Below the pieces are notes generated by a model. That model was given only the letters and a program-made list of their open reading frames with translations, ran no database searches and was not told where the DNA came from. Source: a virus. Taken from it: 21,725 bases of DNA. Numbering within the stretch: the first letter of the stretch is position 1; each line of letters begins with the position of its first letter. The DNA is taken from positions 1-21,725 of the IMG/VR virus record IMGVR_UViG_3300030117_000955. One strand, written 5' to 3'. Positions 7,676-16,843 of this stretch are shown piece after piece. Made by a program: the position numbers and the translations under genes.

Positions 7676-9895
7676 ATGGGAGCCAATATAGTAGCTTTAG
7701 CATTGATGAAAGGGCTAGGGACTGCACTGGCTTTTTCAGCAGAGGCAGATGCAAAAGAAAGAGAAACAGCAAGAGCCGCTACGGCTGCCGATGATAAACA
7801 GAGAACAGAAATGGCAATTGCTCTTGGAAAAACTCATATACAGAATGGTTTAAACAGTCCTATTACATTTACCAGAAATCTAGCAACTGATTTAGGATTT
7901 GAAAATCCAAATGCGCTTTTTCCTGTTAAAGGTTATGAACCTGCTGTTATTCAAGATTCTAGTTTACCGGGAGGTGGAGTATCCTTTTATTCCGCGCCTG
8001 ATAGAAACCTTTCATCCGATGCGTATGCAGGTGCCGTTGTTAACAATCTAGAACAAAGGAGAGTTGATGTATCGACAGGCGTACCAATGCTGCAACCGTT
8101 TCTTGCAGAAACGTATTACATGTTTCAACAAAACAAACAAATGCGTGGAGAAAACGATCCTCTCACTAAAAAATCTGCAGCCCTCTACAACCAACTTAAA
8201 ACACAACATATATCAGAAATAGGAACTATTATAAACAAACAGATTCAAGAAGCTGGTAATATTGCAGGTGAAAAAGGGCTTGCCGCATCCCCGTTAATTC
8301 CAAGTTTTAAATCTGATTCGGGTATAATGAGAGCTATTTCTGTATTACCTCAAGCAGAAGTTGAAGAAATATTTTTGGAATCATATAACTTTGCCGCTGG
8401 AGAAACAGGCTTAAATCTTTCAAAAGAATATTACATACCCACAGTAGATGACCTTACACTTATACGGTCAAAATTTGGATTAGCCACACCCGCTGAATTG
8501 TTTGAATCAATCACTGTTCAAGAATTAAGAGGTGGTCCTATTTCTTCTAAACAAGTTGAAGAGTTTAAAAAACAAACAAACGCGCAGGGCTTTACAGGAT
8601 CAGACTCTACCCTATCAGTAAACAGCAAAATACTTCTTGCTAACCGACTTGCAGAAAAAATACCTCAGATTAAAAATGCAGAAATGGGAGCTACTCTCAT
8701 TAACGTGTTGGGACTAATGCTTGCTCCAGAAGGTAATCAAAGAGGCATATTAAATATCTCACAAGCCGGGAACGAGTTTGATTTATTTACAGATTCTACT
8801 GCACCTCCTATTGTTTATGGGGGTACAACTTATGATGAAAGTTACCTTAGAAAGATTATTCCAATGTTTAATGATGTTGAAGAGATAACTGGAGGGCAAA
8901 TTAATTTTGTGGGTAGGGATCTTCTAATAGGTGTAATTGCTTCGCATCTAAAAAAAGATTTACTTGAGACGGGGACTGTAGGACAAATGTCCAGAGATGC
9001 AACCAGTCAAAGTGGCACATTCTTGAGCAAACTTAGTATTAGAAAATCTTTTGACGGACAAACCTCTAATTATGCTACTTACAGCTTAATGAGAGAACAG
9101 AGCAATAAGGCGTTTGCAACTTTAAGTAATATAGAAGGTCTTACTAGAATGGCTGTACAACGGCAAGAGGGCCAACTTCCAGCCAATGTGCAAGCCCCTG
9201 TTTTTGGATTTGTTGGATTTCTTACTTTGACTCTTGAAGGTGCAAAATCTCAAGTGCAGGCCGCAAAAAATAATCTCTTTGTTTTTAAAGATAAAGAAGA
9301 CGATAGATTGTTTGACTACATGGCTTCAACCTACACAAGAACAAGCGAAGATATACCTTCTGTATCAAGCTTTCTAGGACCGGATGGACAAGTAGACATT
9401 ACCAAATTAACCTCTGCACAGCAAACTGCGCTGCTTAGATTTCTAGCGGTTCAAGCTGTGTATCAAATGGCTAGAAGTTTGGAAAATCCTACCGGAGGTG
9501 GTGCCCGTCTTTCTGAACGAGATATTAAAAATATGGAAGAAGCTTTTCAATTAGGATCAATGACAGATCCTAGACAATTTCTTGCTGTTATAAACTACGC
9601 AATGAAAGAAACTAAAATAAGAAAAAGATACTTAGATTCACAGGCTAAATACAGAAGCCAACCTTTTCACGCTCTTGCAAACGAAGTGATTAATCAAAGA
9701 GAAGGCAACCTCATAGACTTTAGCCAAGCTCAAGAGACCAATGCTACTGATCCAAATAATATTTTTAATTACGCAGTATCGCAAATAAAAAAGGATTTTA
9801 AAGCAGGTGTTGCATCGCCCACCGCGCCTGATACTTTGTTTAATAATGACGAGCTTGATGCACTAAATAAAGCACTATTTGGGTCAACAAGCTAA
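7676..9895 (+). CDS. Large uncharacterised protein, probable internal virion protein
   Basis: The 739-aa product begins with a mildly hydrophobic stretch (IVALALMKGLGTALAFSA) and then a charged helix. The remainder is mixed alpha with few cysteines and no recognisable catalytic motif. It lies between the 207-aa protein and the 1892-aa giant, with a one-base overlap to the latter (TAATG). Size, order and low cysteine content match the second of the two or three large internal or ejection proteins of podoviruses, by analogy with T7 gp15. Sequence similarity to T7 gp15 is not visible by eye. GAGG lies about 10 bases before the ATG. Confidence 0.6.
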   Translation: MGANIVALALMKGLGTALAFSAEADAKERETARAATAADDKQRTEMAIALGKTHIQNGLNSPITFTRNLATDLGFENPNALFPVKGYEPAVIQDSSLPGGGVSFYSAPDRNLSSDAYAGAVVNNLEQRRVDVSTGVPMLQPFLAETYYMFQQNKQMRGENDPLTKKSAALYNQLKTQHISEIGTIINKQIQEAGNIAGEKGLAASPLIPSFKSDSGIMRAISVLPQAEVEEIFLESYNFAAGETGLNLSKEYYIPTVDDLTLIRSKFGLATPAELFESITVQELRGGPISSKQVEEFKKQTNAQGFTGSDSTLSVNSKILLANRLAEKIPQIKNAEMGATLINVLGLMLAPEGNQRGILNISQAGNEFDLFTDSTAPPIVYGGTTYDESYLRKIIPMFNDVEEITGGQINFVGRDLLIGVIASHLKKDLLETGTVGQMSRDATSQSGTFLSKLSIRKSFDGQTSNYATYSLMREQSNKAFATLSNIEGLTRMAVQRQEGQLPANVQAPVFGFVGFLTLTLEGAKSQVQAAKNNLFVFKDKEDDRLFDYMASTYTRTSEDIPSVSSFLGPDGQVDITKLTSAQQTALLRFLAVQAVYQMARSLENPTGGGARLSERDIKNMEEAFQLGSMTDPRQFLAVINYAMKETKIRKRYLDSQAKYRSQPFHALANEVINQREGNLIDFSQAQETNATDPNNIFNYAVSQIKKDFKAGVASPTAPDTLFNNDELDALNKALFGSTS

Positions 9896-12800
9896 TGAGT
9901 CAACAAGATATAAAACCAATAAACGAACAGGCTATCGACTTGGGACTGCCCGGATCTTCTAGGGTTCAAGTAGCTAATACTCCTATTGGACAAAGAGGAG
10001 GGCTAACGGAAAAAGATCTTGAGGAGGCAGCACAAGATAGAGGTGTGTCTGTTGACCAACTAAAAGCCACTTTAAGTGAAGCGGGCGTTCCTGTGCAACC
10101 TGTCACAGAATTAGAAGCCCCGGTTCAACCCCCGGAACAGCCTGTTGCTAGTTCCGAAGTAACTATACCCGTGAAAGAAGAGGTTGAAGATTTAGGTTTG
10201 ACACCACAGGAGGCTGAAAGCGTAGGCGAGGGCACAACGACTGTAGCTAGAACTCCTGAAGGAGCAATAAATCTTACAGAGGTAAACCAAGCTTCTATGG
10301 TGCCAACTTTCCTTCCCTTTCCTAGTGATGACAATAGAGATGCTGCTATAGCAAAAACTTTTGGTCAAATACCGTATGAAGAGATGTTTATGGATCATCC
10401 AAAAAATAGAGGTAAGACAGAACTAGAACTAGCAGATGAACTATTTGATATATTCTATGCAACTGGCAATCCTGAAAACGATATTCCTATGAAGGAAAAA
10501 ATGTTTTACCACGCGACAGGGATGTTGTTTGAAAGGAATATGGTAGAAAGACACTATCATGGTGCTGGTTCCGTTAGATTAAACCAGTCTTTAGACGATA
10601 CACGCCCTAGACTTAAAGGCATGGTTGTAAAAGTCAAAGATCCTCACAACGCTGGTCAAATGATACCTGTAATAAATTTTAACCATGCGATAAAAAATGG
10701 TGGAGTAGCTTTCTGGGACGCAGTGCAAGAAACTCCGACAAGTGATTATGAAATTAAATTAGTTAAAGACATGACTCCTCTTCAAAAAATGAGAATGAGA
10801 ATCTTGAATGACGGAATAGCTGATGTAGTTCCAGATGTGAGTCAAAAAGGAGTTATTAAAGACAGGGTGTATACTGGCAGAGGGCGCGAAACTGGTCTTG
10901 AAAGACACGGCATAACCCCTGATGATTTGGTCACAACAGGCGTTTACTCCGGTTATAATCTCCAAAATTCCAGCAACCAATTAGCGGGTGTTTCGTTTTA
11001 TGAAAACCCTAATTCCTTGTCAGGGTATAGCGTTGCTGTAGATGAACATCTGGGAGTTATGAAAACATTAGGTAACGTGGGTATTTCTTTAACTAACACA
11101 GTCGCAGAAACTTTTGGTTTCAACCCGGACTTACCAGAATTTCAACCTGATTTAAGAGTCACTCAAGATCCTCAAGCAGTAGACTTGATGAATGATCTAA
11201 TAGACTACGACATAGGGGTTAATAATCTTAACAGATTTATGAGACGTTTAGACGACGGTTTAAAATCTGATTTAACCTTTTATAGCGTTACAGATTCTTT
11301 TAGGTTCGCTTTTAACTTTGCGTCAAGAACTCAAATATTTCCCCTTCGTATACCTGAAGGTGAAAAAACAGTTCGTCCGATTATGCCGGGAGGTGTTCAA
11401 GCTCAAGGACCATTAACTGAAGAAGACCTTGAAAAACAAAAAATCATACATTTAAACACAAATAAAGGAACAAGAAATTACTATAACATTGGAGATCTTG
11501 TTGCTGGAACGGCCATATTTCTAACGATGGCTAAAAACTATCCTTTCCAAGTATTTGGAAAAGAAGTAGAACAGCCTGACGATTTTATGTTTTATGACGG
11601 ACAGTTCTTTGACATGTCTTCGGAGAAAATGGCAGAAATACTGGATGTCCCTAAAGAAGAAATAGAAGATAAGATTCTTACTCATCCAGCACTAAGCACA
11701 TTTTTTACAAGAGCAAAAGAGGAGGTTGCTTTAGCAGGTGGGATTGTCGTTAGCCTTCTTTTAATGCGAAGACAGTATGGAAAAAAGATTGTTAACGATG
11801 CTATTGACCGCCTAATGAAATCAGGACGATCCAAAAACAGAGAAGAAGCAATACTCACTCTTGATAAAAATAGGGGCTTGTTTAATACATTACGTGATGA
11901 CATCCTTGAGGAAGCTAACAAGGGTAGATCAATTATAAACGCAATACCGTTTAGAAGAAGAATTGCAGACTCGTTATCAAAAGGTAACACGGATCTTTAC
12001 TTGTCTACAACTGGCCCTGTCCGAAGAGCAAGGCTAGAACAACACGCAAAAGTAGCAGAAAAGCGTATAACTGATATCGACACTCAAATTCAAAACGCCG
12101 CTAACACAGCACAACTTAGAGCTTTACAAATTCAGAGGGCAGAAATTCAATTGAGAAATGCCAAAGATAGAGCCGTAGCTTTTATTGGTCCTGAATTAGT
12201 AAAAGAACTAGGAGTTGAATCGGGTGTTATAATAGGTGCCGCTGCCGTTCCAGAGTATGTTGCAGAAACATTATTTAGTGACACAGGTCAAAACCCTATA
12301 TGGATAGTAGGAGGAGGCATAATGGGGGCACTGTCTGCTCCTAAGGTGTTTTCAACAGCAGGTGACCTTGCATATCATGCTATAAACATTCCTTCTGCAG
12401 TTTTAGGTGAAGTATTAATATATGGTGGTTCATTTGCAAAAGATAGTTTTGCTGCAACTAGATTAAAAGCGGGAACCGAAAACCCTGAAGAATTATTAAC
12501 AGAAATACGAGACTTTTACGATAAAATTACAAGCAATTTTACACCTGAAGAATTAAAAAATTTAGAGGAGTATGCAGCTAACTTAATAGATCTTGAGACT
12601 AGACTGCGAGAACAAGGTATTCTTGCACCCTTAGATCCAAACAATCCAGATCCTGTAGGTGCCTCTGAAGTTCCTGTGTTGTTAGGGGATCTGTTAAAAT
12701 CAATGTGGTTACAAAATGCCGGGAACCAATTAGCAGTAAGAGGAATTAGCGAAACTGATGTTATAAAATACAACAAAAGTTTAAATGCAGAGGGCACCCT

Positions 12801-15573
12801 TGTTCAACAAAGAAGACAGCTACTCGTTAATATAGCTCAAAGATTAGAAAAATTTCAAGCTGTAGATATTCGTAGATTAGAGGGAGAAGACTCTGTAATC
12901 ATGCAAGAGTTAAGCACTTTAGCAACTCAATTAGAAAGAGATTTACAAGAATCTGAAGCAAGCTTTAAAGCTGCAAAAGATACCATATCAAAAGCACTTA
13001 AAAATTATTTAGAAGACGGAGAAAACCTGTTTACAGATTCTGACAACCCAAACAGTGTTCGTCAAATGCTCTTTGACATAGACGAAAGTTTTGAGGAAGA
13101 CATGCTTAGATTAAGTCTTGAAGGAGACTCTCAAAGCATTTTACAGTTAGGAGATGATCTTGCAGAAATACACGAAGCTAGACGGCTTGGCCTTGAAGCA
13201 CATTTTAATCGTGCAGAAGAAGGACTAAGACCCGTAGGTACAGAGTCCAGCGAAAGATTTTTTGTTGGTGAGTTGCAACACCGCTACGCTAACGGAAGAA
13301 GAGAACTTTCTGACTTTTACTCTGGTATAACTGAAAATTTTGGAGATATATCTGCTGATTACACTGAGGAACTAACTAGTTTGTTGCAACCCGGAGCAGA
13401 GGGAAGACTTTTATTTCCAGAACTGTACATAGACGACGCAACAAACAATGCAATACGGTTAGGCACTAAATTCCCTAAAGGTAGAGAAATGGCTGCGGTG
13501 ATTAACGGCAGTGCTACTAGATTTTGGGACAGAGTATTTACACCAAATGATGATTTTAAGAACCCAAGCATGTTAATTAAAAACACTATGAGTGGTTTGG
13601 GATTGTATGAAAGACTTAATATTCCAGAGTACACAGGTAAAACTAATACAGAAGCATTTATGTGGACTCGTAACTTTTTTGAAAATGTATCAGATAATGA
13701 TTTACGAGCATTGGCTGAGGAAGAGCCTAGTATCATACCGTTTTTACAAAATTTAGGATTTACACAAACCACAAAACAAACTCTTGAAAATTCTGTTACA
13801 TTAAATTTAAGACCTCTAGATATAAACATATTGCACCAAAATTTAAATAAAGCACGGGGTAAAGACCCAACTCAAAACTTTATGTTGGGACAGATTAAAG
13901 AGCAGTTGCTAGATCCTAGAAAAGTTTTTTACAGAAATCAAGGCTTACCAAATCAAGAAGTGGTCGAGACTGGTGCAGATGGTATGAACTTTAATGCAGC
14001 CTACAGAAAAGGTTTAGATGAATTGGTAATTCCTTTTTATGACACGTTCTCTGATCCAAGAATATTAGAGGCTGCAAGCGGAAATCCTAACACGTATGAC
14101 TCGTTAGGTATTTTTACAGACTTCTTAAAAGATCTACACAGTAAAAGATACGTAGGTGCAACCGCTGCTGATGTTCAAGACCATGTAATGAACTCTGTTG
14201 TAAAACCATTTACTGACATATTCGGAGAGTATGATCCTGTTACTAAAAAGAAATACATAGTGGCAGGTTCTGAAAACGCCCGGTTATTAACAGCTTTACT
14301 GACCGATCATTTTGCAAGTATACACTTAGATGAAAACTTTGGTGTTATTAAAGATGCAGGTTTAGGAATAGTTCCGGCAAAAATTAACATAAAAAATACA
14401 AATCTTGGTCCTATGGAAGTTTTGTCTAGGGTAAACTATTACGTAAAACAAGAAGTCACAGACGCAGATGGCAAAACAAAAATTGTATATGTCTCTGATC
14501 CAAGCTCTCCCTTAATAGACAAAGAAGCTATAACCAGACCTGCAGATCTTAAATACACCAATAAAAAACTTTTGAGAAAAGGTGAGAATAAACTAGCACT
14601 AGCACTACAGAAAGCGGAAAAAGAATATGCTGCAAGGGTATTCGATAAACAACTCCTATCAAAAAATATGCTCTCCCTTCATAGAAATATCTCAGGATAC
14701 AATAAAGGTATGAGTACCTACAACCTTTACGATCTTATGAAGAATGATTTTAAAGTTTTAAATTTAGTAAACAGGGCTAGAGAACAAATGTCAATCGGCC
14801 CTCTTAGAAATGTTCCAACAGATGACACAAAGGTTTTTGAAGTCGTAACTACAGAAGTTTTCGACGAGGAAATAGCAAGTGTTCTTGCCGCAGGTGTAAG
14901 CAAAGAAATAACCAAAAGGCATACAAGTGGTATTTTAAAAGGTCAATTGTACTTGGACGATGGTCTTGTTAAACAAATGCTAACTGACCCTGAGTATGAA
15001 CCATTACGAGAGGCTTTGGAGATTTACAACCCTGAATTTATAGAATCTCTTAGAGCAATAGATGAATTGACTGACATCATACGAGTCCCGGACCCAGAAG
15101 AGGCCGGGGGACAAGTAGTTAAAAACGTAAGAAGCATAAATCTTCTTAGAGGTCTAACTTTGTTGAGAGCAACATTTGCACGTCAAATTAGTCCAACACA
15201 CATGGGTGCAGAAATACTTTTAACAAATAGTAAATACGCTGATTTTAATTCTACTGCTCAAATACTATCAAGTCCAGAAGCAACAAGAAAACTATTGAAG
15301 TACATATTAAACAATGAAGACTTGACTCGAAAAGAAGTTGATCGTCTGTCTAATTTTATATTGGTAATAGGTACAAAAGAACTTGTTAGAGGCGGCGGCG
15401 ATACTTATTATGGGGCTGATGGAACTTATAAGGGAGAAGGTTTTCATTTAGAACGAGAGCCTGAAAACATACCCTATACAATGCCTAACTCTATGCAACC
15501 AGATAATTTAGCAGAGCATAGAGCTTGGATGAAAAGAAACAACATACAAAACCCACAAGGAGCAACACAATGA
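9895..15573 (+). CDS. Giant virion protein (putative DNA-ejection/internal core protein)
   Basis: This 1892-aa product takes up a quarter of the window. The N-terminal ~130 residues are Pro/Glu/Val-rich and probably disordered. Next is a long mixed region, a hydrophobic segment near residues 610-625 (VALAGGIVVSLLLM), a basic coiled-coil-like zone (~715-765), and two further hydrophobic stretches at about 780-815 (GVIIGAAAVP and IWIVGGGIMGALSAP). The final ~1000 residues are mostly helical. Length, position after the smaller core genes and internal hydrophobic segments fit a membrane-penetrating ejection protein, by analogy with T7 gp16. I cannot find a lytic transglycosylase signature or other enzyme motif. 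The gene has no ribosome binding site and is probably coupled to the 739-aa gene. Confidence 0.65.
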   Translation: MSQQDIKPINEQAIDLGLPGSSRVQVANTPIGQRGGLTEKDLEEAAQDRGVSVDQLKATLSEAGVPVQPVTELEAPVQPPEQPVASSEVTIPVKEEVEDLGLTPQEAESVGEGTTTVARTPEGAINLTEVNQASMVPTFLPFPSDDNRDAAIAKTFGQIPYEEMFMDHPKNRGKTELELADELFDIFYATGNPENDIPMKEKMFYHATGMLFERNMVERHYHGAGSVRLNQSLDDTRPRLKGMVVKVKDPHNAGQMIPVINFNHAIKNGGVAFWDAVQETPTSDYEIKLVKDMTPLQKMRMRILNDGIADVVPDVSQKGVIKDRVYTGRGRETGLERHGITPDDLVTTGVYSGYNLQNSSNQLAGVSFYENPNSLSGYSVAVDEHLGVMKTLGNVGISLTNTVAETFGFNPDLPEFQPDLRVTQDPQAVDLMNDLIDYDIGVNNLNRFMRRLDDGLKSDLTFYSVTDSFRFAFNFASRTQIFPLRIPEGEKTVRPIMPGGVQAQGPLTEEDLEKQKIIHLNTNKGTRNYYNIGDLVAGTAIFLTMAKNYPFQVFGKEVEQPDDFMFYDGQFFDMSSEKMAEILDVPKEEIEDKILTHPALSTFFTRAKEEVALAGGIVVSLLLMRRQYGKKIVNDAIDRLMKSGRSKNREEAILTLDKNRGLFNTLRDDILEEANKGRSIINAIPFRRRIADSLSKGNTDLYLSTTGPVRRARLEQHAKVAEKRITDIDTQIQNAANTAQLRALQIQRAEIQLRNAKDRAVAFIGPELVKELGVESGVIIGAAAVPEYVAETLFSDTGQNPIWIVGGGIMGALSAPKVFSTAGDLAYHAINIPSAVLGEVLIYGGSFAKDSFAATRLKAGTENPEELLTEIRDFYDKITSNFTPEELKNLEEYAANLIDLETRLREQGILAPLDPNNPDPVGASEVPVLLGDLLKSMWLQNAGNQLAVRGISETDVIKYNKSLNAEGTLVQQRRQLLVNIAQRLEKFQAVDIRRLEGEDSVIMQELSTLATQLERDLQESEASFKAAKDTISKALKNYLEDGENLFTDSDNPNSVRQMLFDIDESFEEDMLRLSLEGDSQSILQLGDDLAEIHEARRLGLEAHFNRAEEGLRPVGTESSERFFVGELQHRYANGRRELSDFYSGITENFGDISADYTEELTSLLQPGAEGRLLFPELYIDDATNNAIRLGTKFPKGREMAAVINGSATRFWDRVFTPNDDFKNPSMLIKNTMSGLGLYERLNIPEYTGKTNTEAFMWTRNFFENVSDNDLRALAEEEPSIIPFLQNLGFTQTTKQTLENSVTLNLRPLDINILHQNLNKARGKDPTQNFMLGQIKEQLLDPRKVFYRNQGLPNQEVVETGADGMNFNAAYRKGLDELVIPFYDTFSDPRILEAASGNPNTYDSLGIFTDFLKDLHSKRYVGATAADVQDHVMNSVVKPFTDIFGEYDPVTKKKYIVAGSENARLLTALLTDHFASIHLDENFGVIKDAGLGIVPAKINIKNTNLGPMEVLSRVNYYVKQEVTDADGKTKIVYVSDPSSPLIDKEAITRPADLKYTNKKLLRKGENKLALALQKAEKEYAARVFDKQLLSKNMLSLHRNISGYNKGMSTYNLYDLMKNDFKVLNLVNRAREQMSIGPLRNVPTDDTKVFEVVTTEVFDEEIASVLAAGVSKEITKRHTSGILKGQLYLDDGLVKQMLTDPEYEPLREALEIYNPEFIESLRAIDELTDIIRVPDPEEAGGQVVKNVRSINLLRGLTLLRATFARQISPTHMGAEILLTNSKYADFNSTAQILSSPEATRKLLKYILNNEDLTRKEVDRLSNFILVIGTKELVRGGGDTYYGADGTYKGEGFHLEREPENIPYTMPNSMQPDNLAEHRAWMKRNNIQNPQGATQ

Positions 15574-15869
15574 AGACTTACGGCAATGGCCCGAAAGGAA
15601 TGAGATACGGTGGCATGAACCGTAAGCCCATGATGTATGGTGGCGGTATAAGCGCAGGTATCAAATCCTTCAAAGGCAAGAAACCTAAAAAGAAACAAAT
15701 GGGTGGCATGAACAGCAACACCATGTCAACCGGAATGAACAAGATGCCAAACCCCATGATGGGAAAAACCATGATGGCAGGGGGCGGTAAGTTACCTATG
15801 ACCACAGTAAAAGGCAAGAAAGTTCCTTTTTTTGCTGCTGATGGAAAAGGTAAAAACGACTTAGCGTAA
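15570..15869 (+). CDS. Met/Gly/Lys-rich basic small protein
   Basis: The 99-aa product starts at the ATG overlapping the giant gene's stop (ATGA), with AGGAG about 8 bases upstream. The frame is also open to 15525, inside the giant gene, but without such a site. It holds 15 Met, 20 Gly and 18 Lys, only two acidic residues (Asp91 and Asp97) and no Cys. Short motifs recur: MRYGGM, MMYGGG, MGGM and MMAGGG. Such Met/Gly-rich basic proteins next to core genes are familiar in marine phages but have no established role. Nucleic-acid or virion-core binding is inferred from charge. It is the last gene of the plus-strand arm. Confidence 0.75.
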   Translation: MKTYGNGPKGMRYGGMNRKPMMYGGGISAGIKSFKGKKPKKKQMGGMNSNTMSTGMNKMPNPMMGKTMMAGGGKLPMTTVKGKKVPFFAADGKGKNDLA

Positions 15870-15896
15870 AAAAAAAGAAGCGAGGATAAACCTCGC
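15868..15896 (-). terminator. Intrinsic terminator of the minus-strand operon
   Basis: Read on the minus strand, a six-base stem (GCGAGG, loop TTTAT, CCTCGC; 15896-15880) is followed by TTC and nine T residues (15876-15868). This is a standard Rho-independent layout. The T run overlaps the stop codon of the Met/Gly/Lys-rich gene on the other strand. It lies about 40 bases beyond the last minus-strand stop codon. Confidence 0.75.
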
Positions 15897-15910
15897 CCCT
15901 TCAATAACAG

Positions 15911-15943
15911 CCCCGGCAGGGAAACTTGCCGGGGTTATTTTTT
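15911..15943 (+). terminator. Intrinsic terminator of the plus-strand late operon
   Basis: A perfect eight-base GC-rich stem (CCCCGGCA at 15911-15918 and TGCCGGGG at 15927-15934) with an eight-base loop is followed by TTATTTTTT (15935-15943). It lies 41 bases after the stop of the last late gene. The T tract also encodes the last Lys codons and the stop of the convergent minus-strand gene. Confidence 0.85.
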
Positions 15944-16144
15944 GCGCGTAACTTTACGTATCTTCTCTACTTTATGGTGTATGTACTCTTCTTCATCCGC
16001 AAAGAAGTTGTGTAGACCTTTAAGAAACTTGAGTTGTAGTCTTTTAAGATTTCTGCCGCGTGGCAGTAGCCACCCTATGCACAGACCAAAAGAGGTTGCA
16101 CAGAGCATTACAAGCAAGGGTGCAAGGCTAGATGAGATATCCAT
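15935..16144 (-). CDS. Small membrane protein of unknown function
   Basis: I choose the ATG at 16144 because GGAG lies 7 bases upstream; a GTG at 16171 would add nine residues without a good site. The 69-aa product has one N-terminal membrane segment (about 7-26, LAPLLVMLCATSFGLCIGWL) and then a basic, helical cytoplasmic tail ending in KIRKVTRKK. It overlaps the preceding gene by 17 bases and is the last gene of the minus arm. The size and topology would suit a holin-like or superinfection-type protein, but nothing decides this. No family is recognised. Confidence 0.6.
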   Translation of the reverse strand: MDISSSLAPLLVMLCATSFGLCIGWLLPRGRNLKRLQLKFLKGLHNFFADEEEYIHHKVEKIRKVTRKK

Positions 16145-16370
16145 TTGCTTTCTCCATAATTCTATCTCCACTGGCTTTCAAGAACCGCAGCAAAGATGTT
16201 ACCTTCCACGTATCTTGAAAGTTGGGTGCTTCTTTTTCCATAGACTGTTTAAATATTTCTGGATCAACATAATCCATCTCAAGTTTAACGTCTCCGGTTT
16301 TAGTAAGTCCCATGCGTATGCTAAACAGATCATCAACTTTTGTTGTTTGTTTTTTTGGTTTGAATCTCAT
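16128..16370 (-). CDS. Small uncharacterised protein
   Basis: The 80-aa product begins with a basic stretch (MRFKPKKQTTKVDDLF) and ends in a helical segment. It contains no cysteine, membrane segment or catalytic motif. The start overlaps the stop of the upstream PD-(D/E)XK-like gene by four bases (ATGA), with GAG about 8 bases upstream, so the two are likely co-translated. The sequence DYVDPEIFKQSMEKEAPNFQ looks like an ordered helical protein rather than random sequence. I do not recognise a family. Confidence 0.6.
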   Translation of the reverse strand: MRFKPKKQTTKVDDLFSIRMGLTKTGDVKLEMDYVDPEIFKQSMEKEAPNFQDTWKVTSLLRFLKASGDRIMEKANGYLI

Positions 16371-16843
16371 TTTACTTCTCGTAGTTCACTGATTGGTATG
16401 TTGTAACAGTCTGCACGAAACGTGTAATTGTTAGAGGGATCCACATCTCCTCTGCTATGTCTGTGAGCTTTTTCGTAAAAGTCTTGTTTTGATATTTTGC
16501 CCAAAATCCAAGCTCGTTTAAGATTGTGCAAGATACGAACAAAAACATACTCATCACAATCCTGATCAGAGCCATGCGCTGCAACAGAACAATCATAATG
16601 ATTTAAAGGTTCAGAGTCACAGCGTTTTGTTTTGACATCAATACGACGACCCTCGTGCATCAGATCATAGTCAAATGTATTACTAGGAGATGCGTTTAGA
16701 TGCTGTTGCACTATCACCTCACCCAAACTACCCAACACGTTGCTGGTGCCATTCGTGATGCTACCATTTAGGAAGACCATGTTTGCAGCTTTCTTGGCTG
16801 CGTTTCTCATCATGTCTTCATTTATGTCTACTGCAATAATCAT
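16367..16843 (-). CDS. PD-(D/E)XK-like nuclease fold protein (putative)
   Basis: The 158-aa protein shows GSLGEVIVQQHL (Glu42) followed by FDYDLMHEGRRIDVKTKR, in which Asp58 or Asp60 and Asp69-Val-Lys71 fit the order E, D, (D/E)XK of the PD-(D/E)XK superfamily. A later strand (DEYVFVRIL, about 97-105) and AWILGKISKQDFYEKA suit the same fold. Comparable small proteins are known in phages and bacteria, usually without assigned substrate. It could be an endonuclease in host-DNA breakdown, or a non-enzymatic relative. The ATG overlaps the upstream stop (ATGA). No ribosome binding site is obvious. The assignment is by motif only. Confidence 0.6.
   Translation of the reverse strand: MIIAVDINEDMMRNAAKKAANMVFLNGSITNGTSNVLGSLGEVIVQQHLNASPSNTFDYDLMHEGRRIDVKTKRCDSEPLNHYDCSVAAHGSDQDCDEYVFVRILHNLKRAWILGKISKQDFYEKAHRHSRGDVDPSNNYTFRADCYNIPISELREVK

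Noticed and set aside
13359-13829. 156-codon open frame on the minus strand inside the giant gene
   Set aside because: It is antisense to a continuous coding gene, with Ser/Leu-rich composition typical of a reverse-strand shadow and no ribosome binding site or neighbours.
15578-15904. 108-codon minus-strand frame opposite the Met/Gly/Lys-rich gene
   Set aside because: The Pro/Phe/Leu-rich hydrophobic product is the mirror of Gly and Lys codons, and it runs through the minus-strand terminator.
15942-16406. 154-codon plus-strand frame opposite the small minus-strand genes
   Set aside because: It lies after the late terminator, opposite three tightly coupled minus-strand genes, and its Cys/Ser/Phe-rich product looks like antisense reading.
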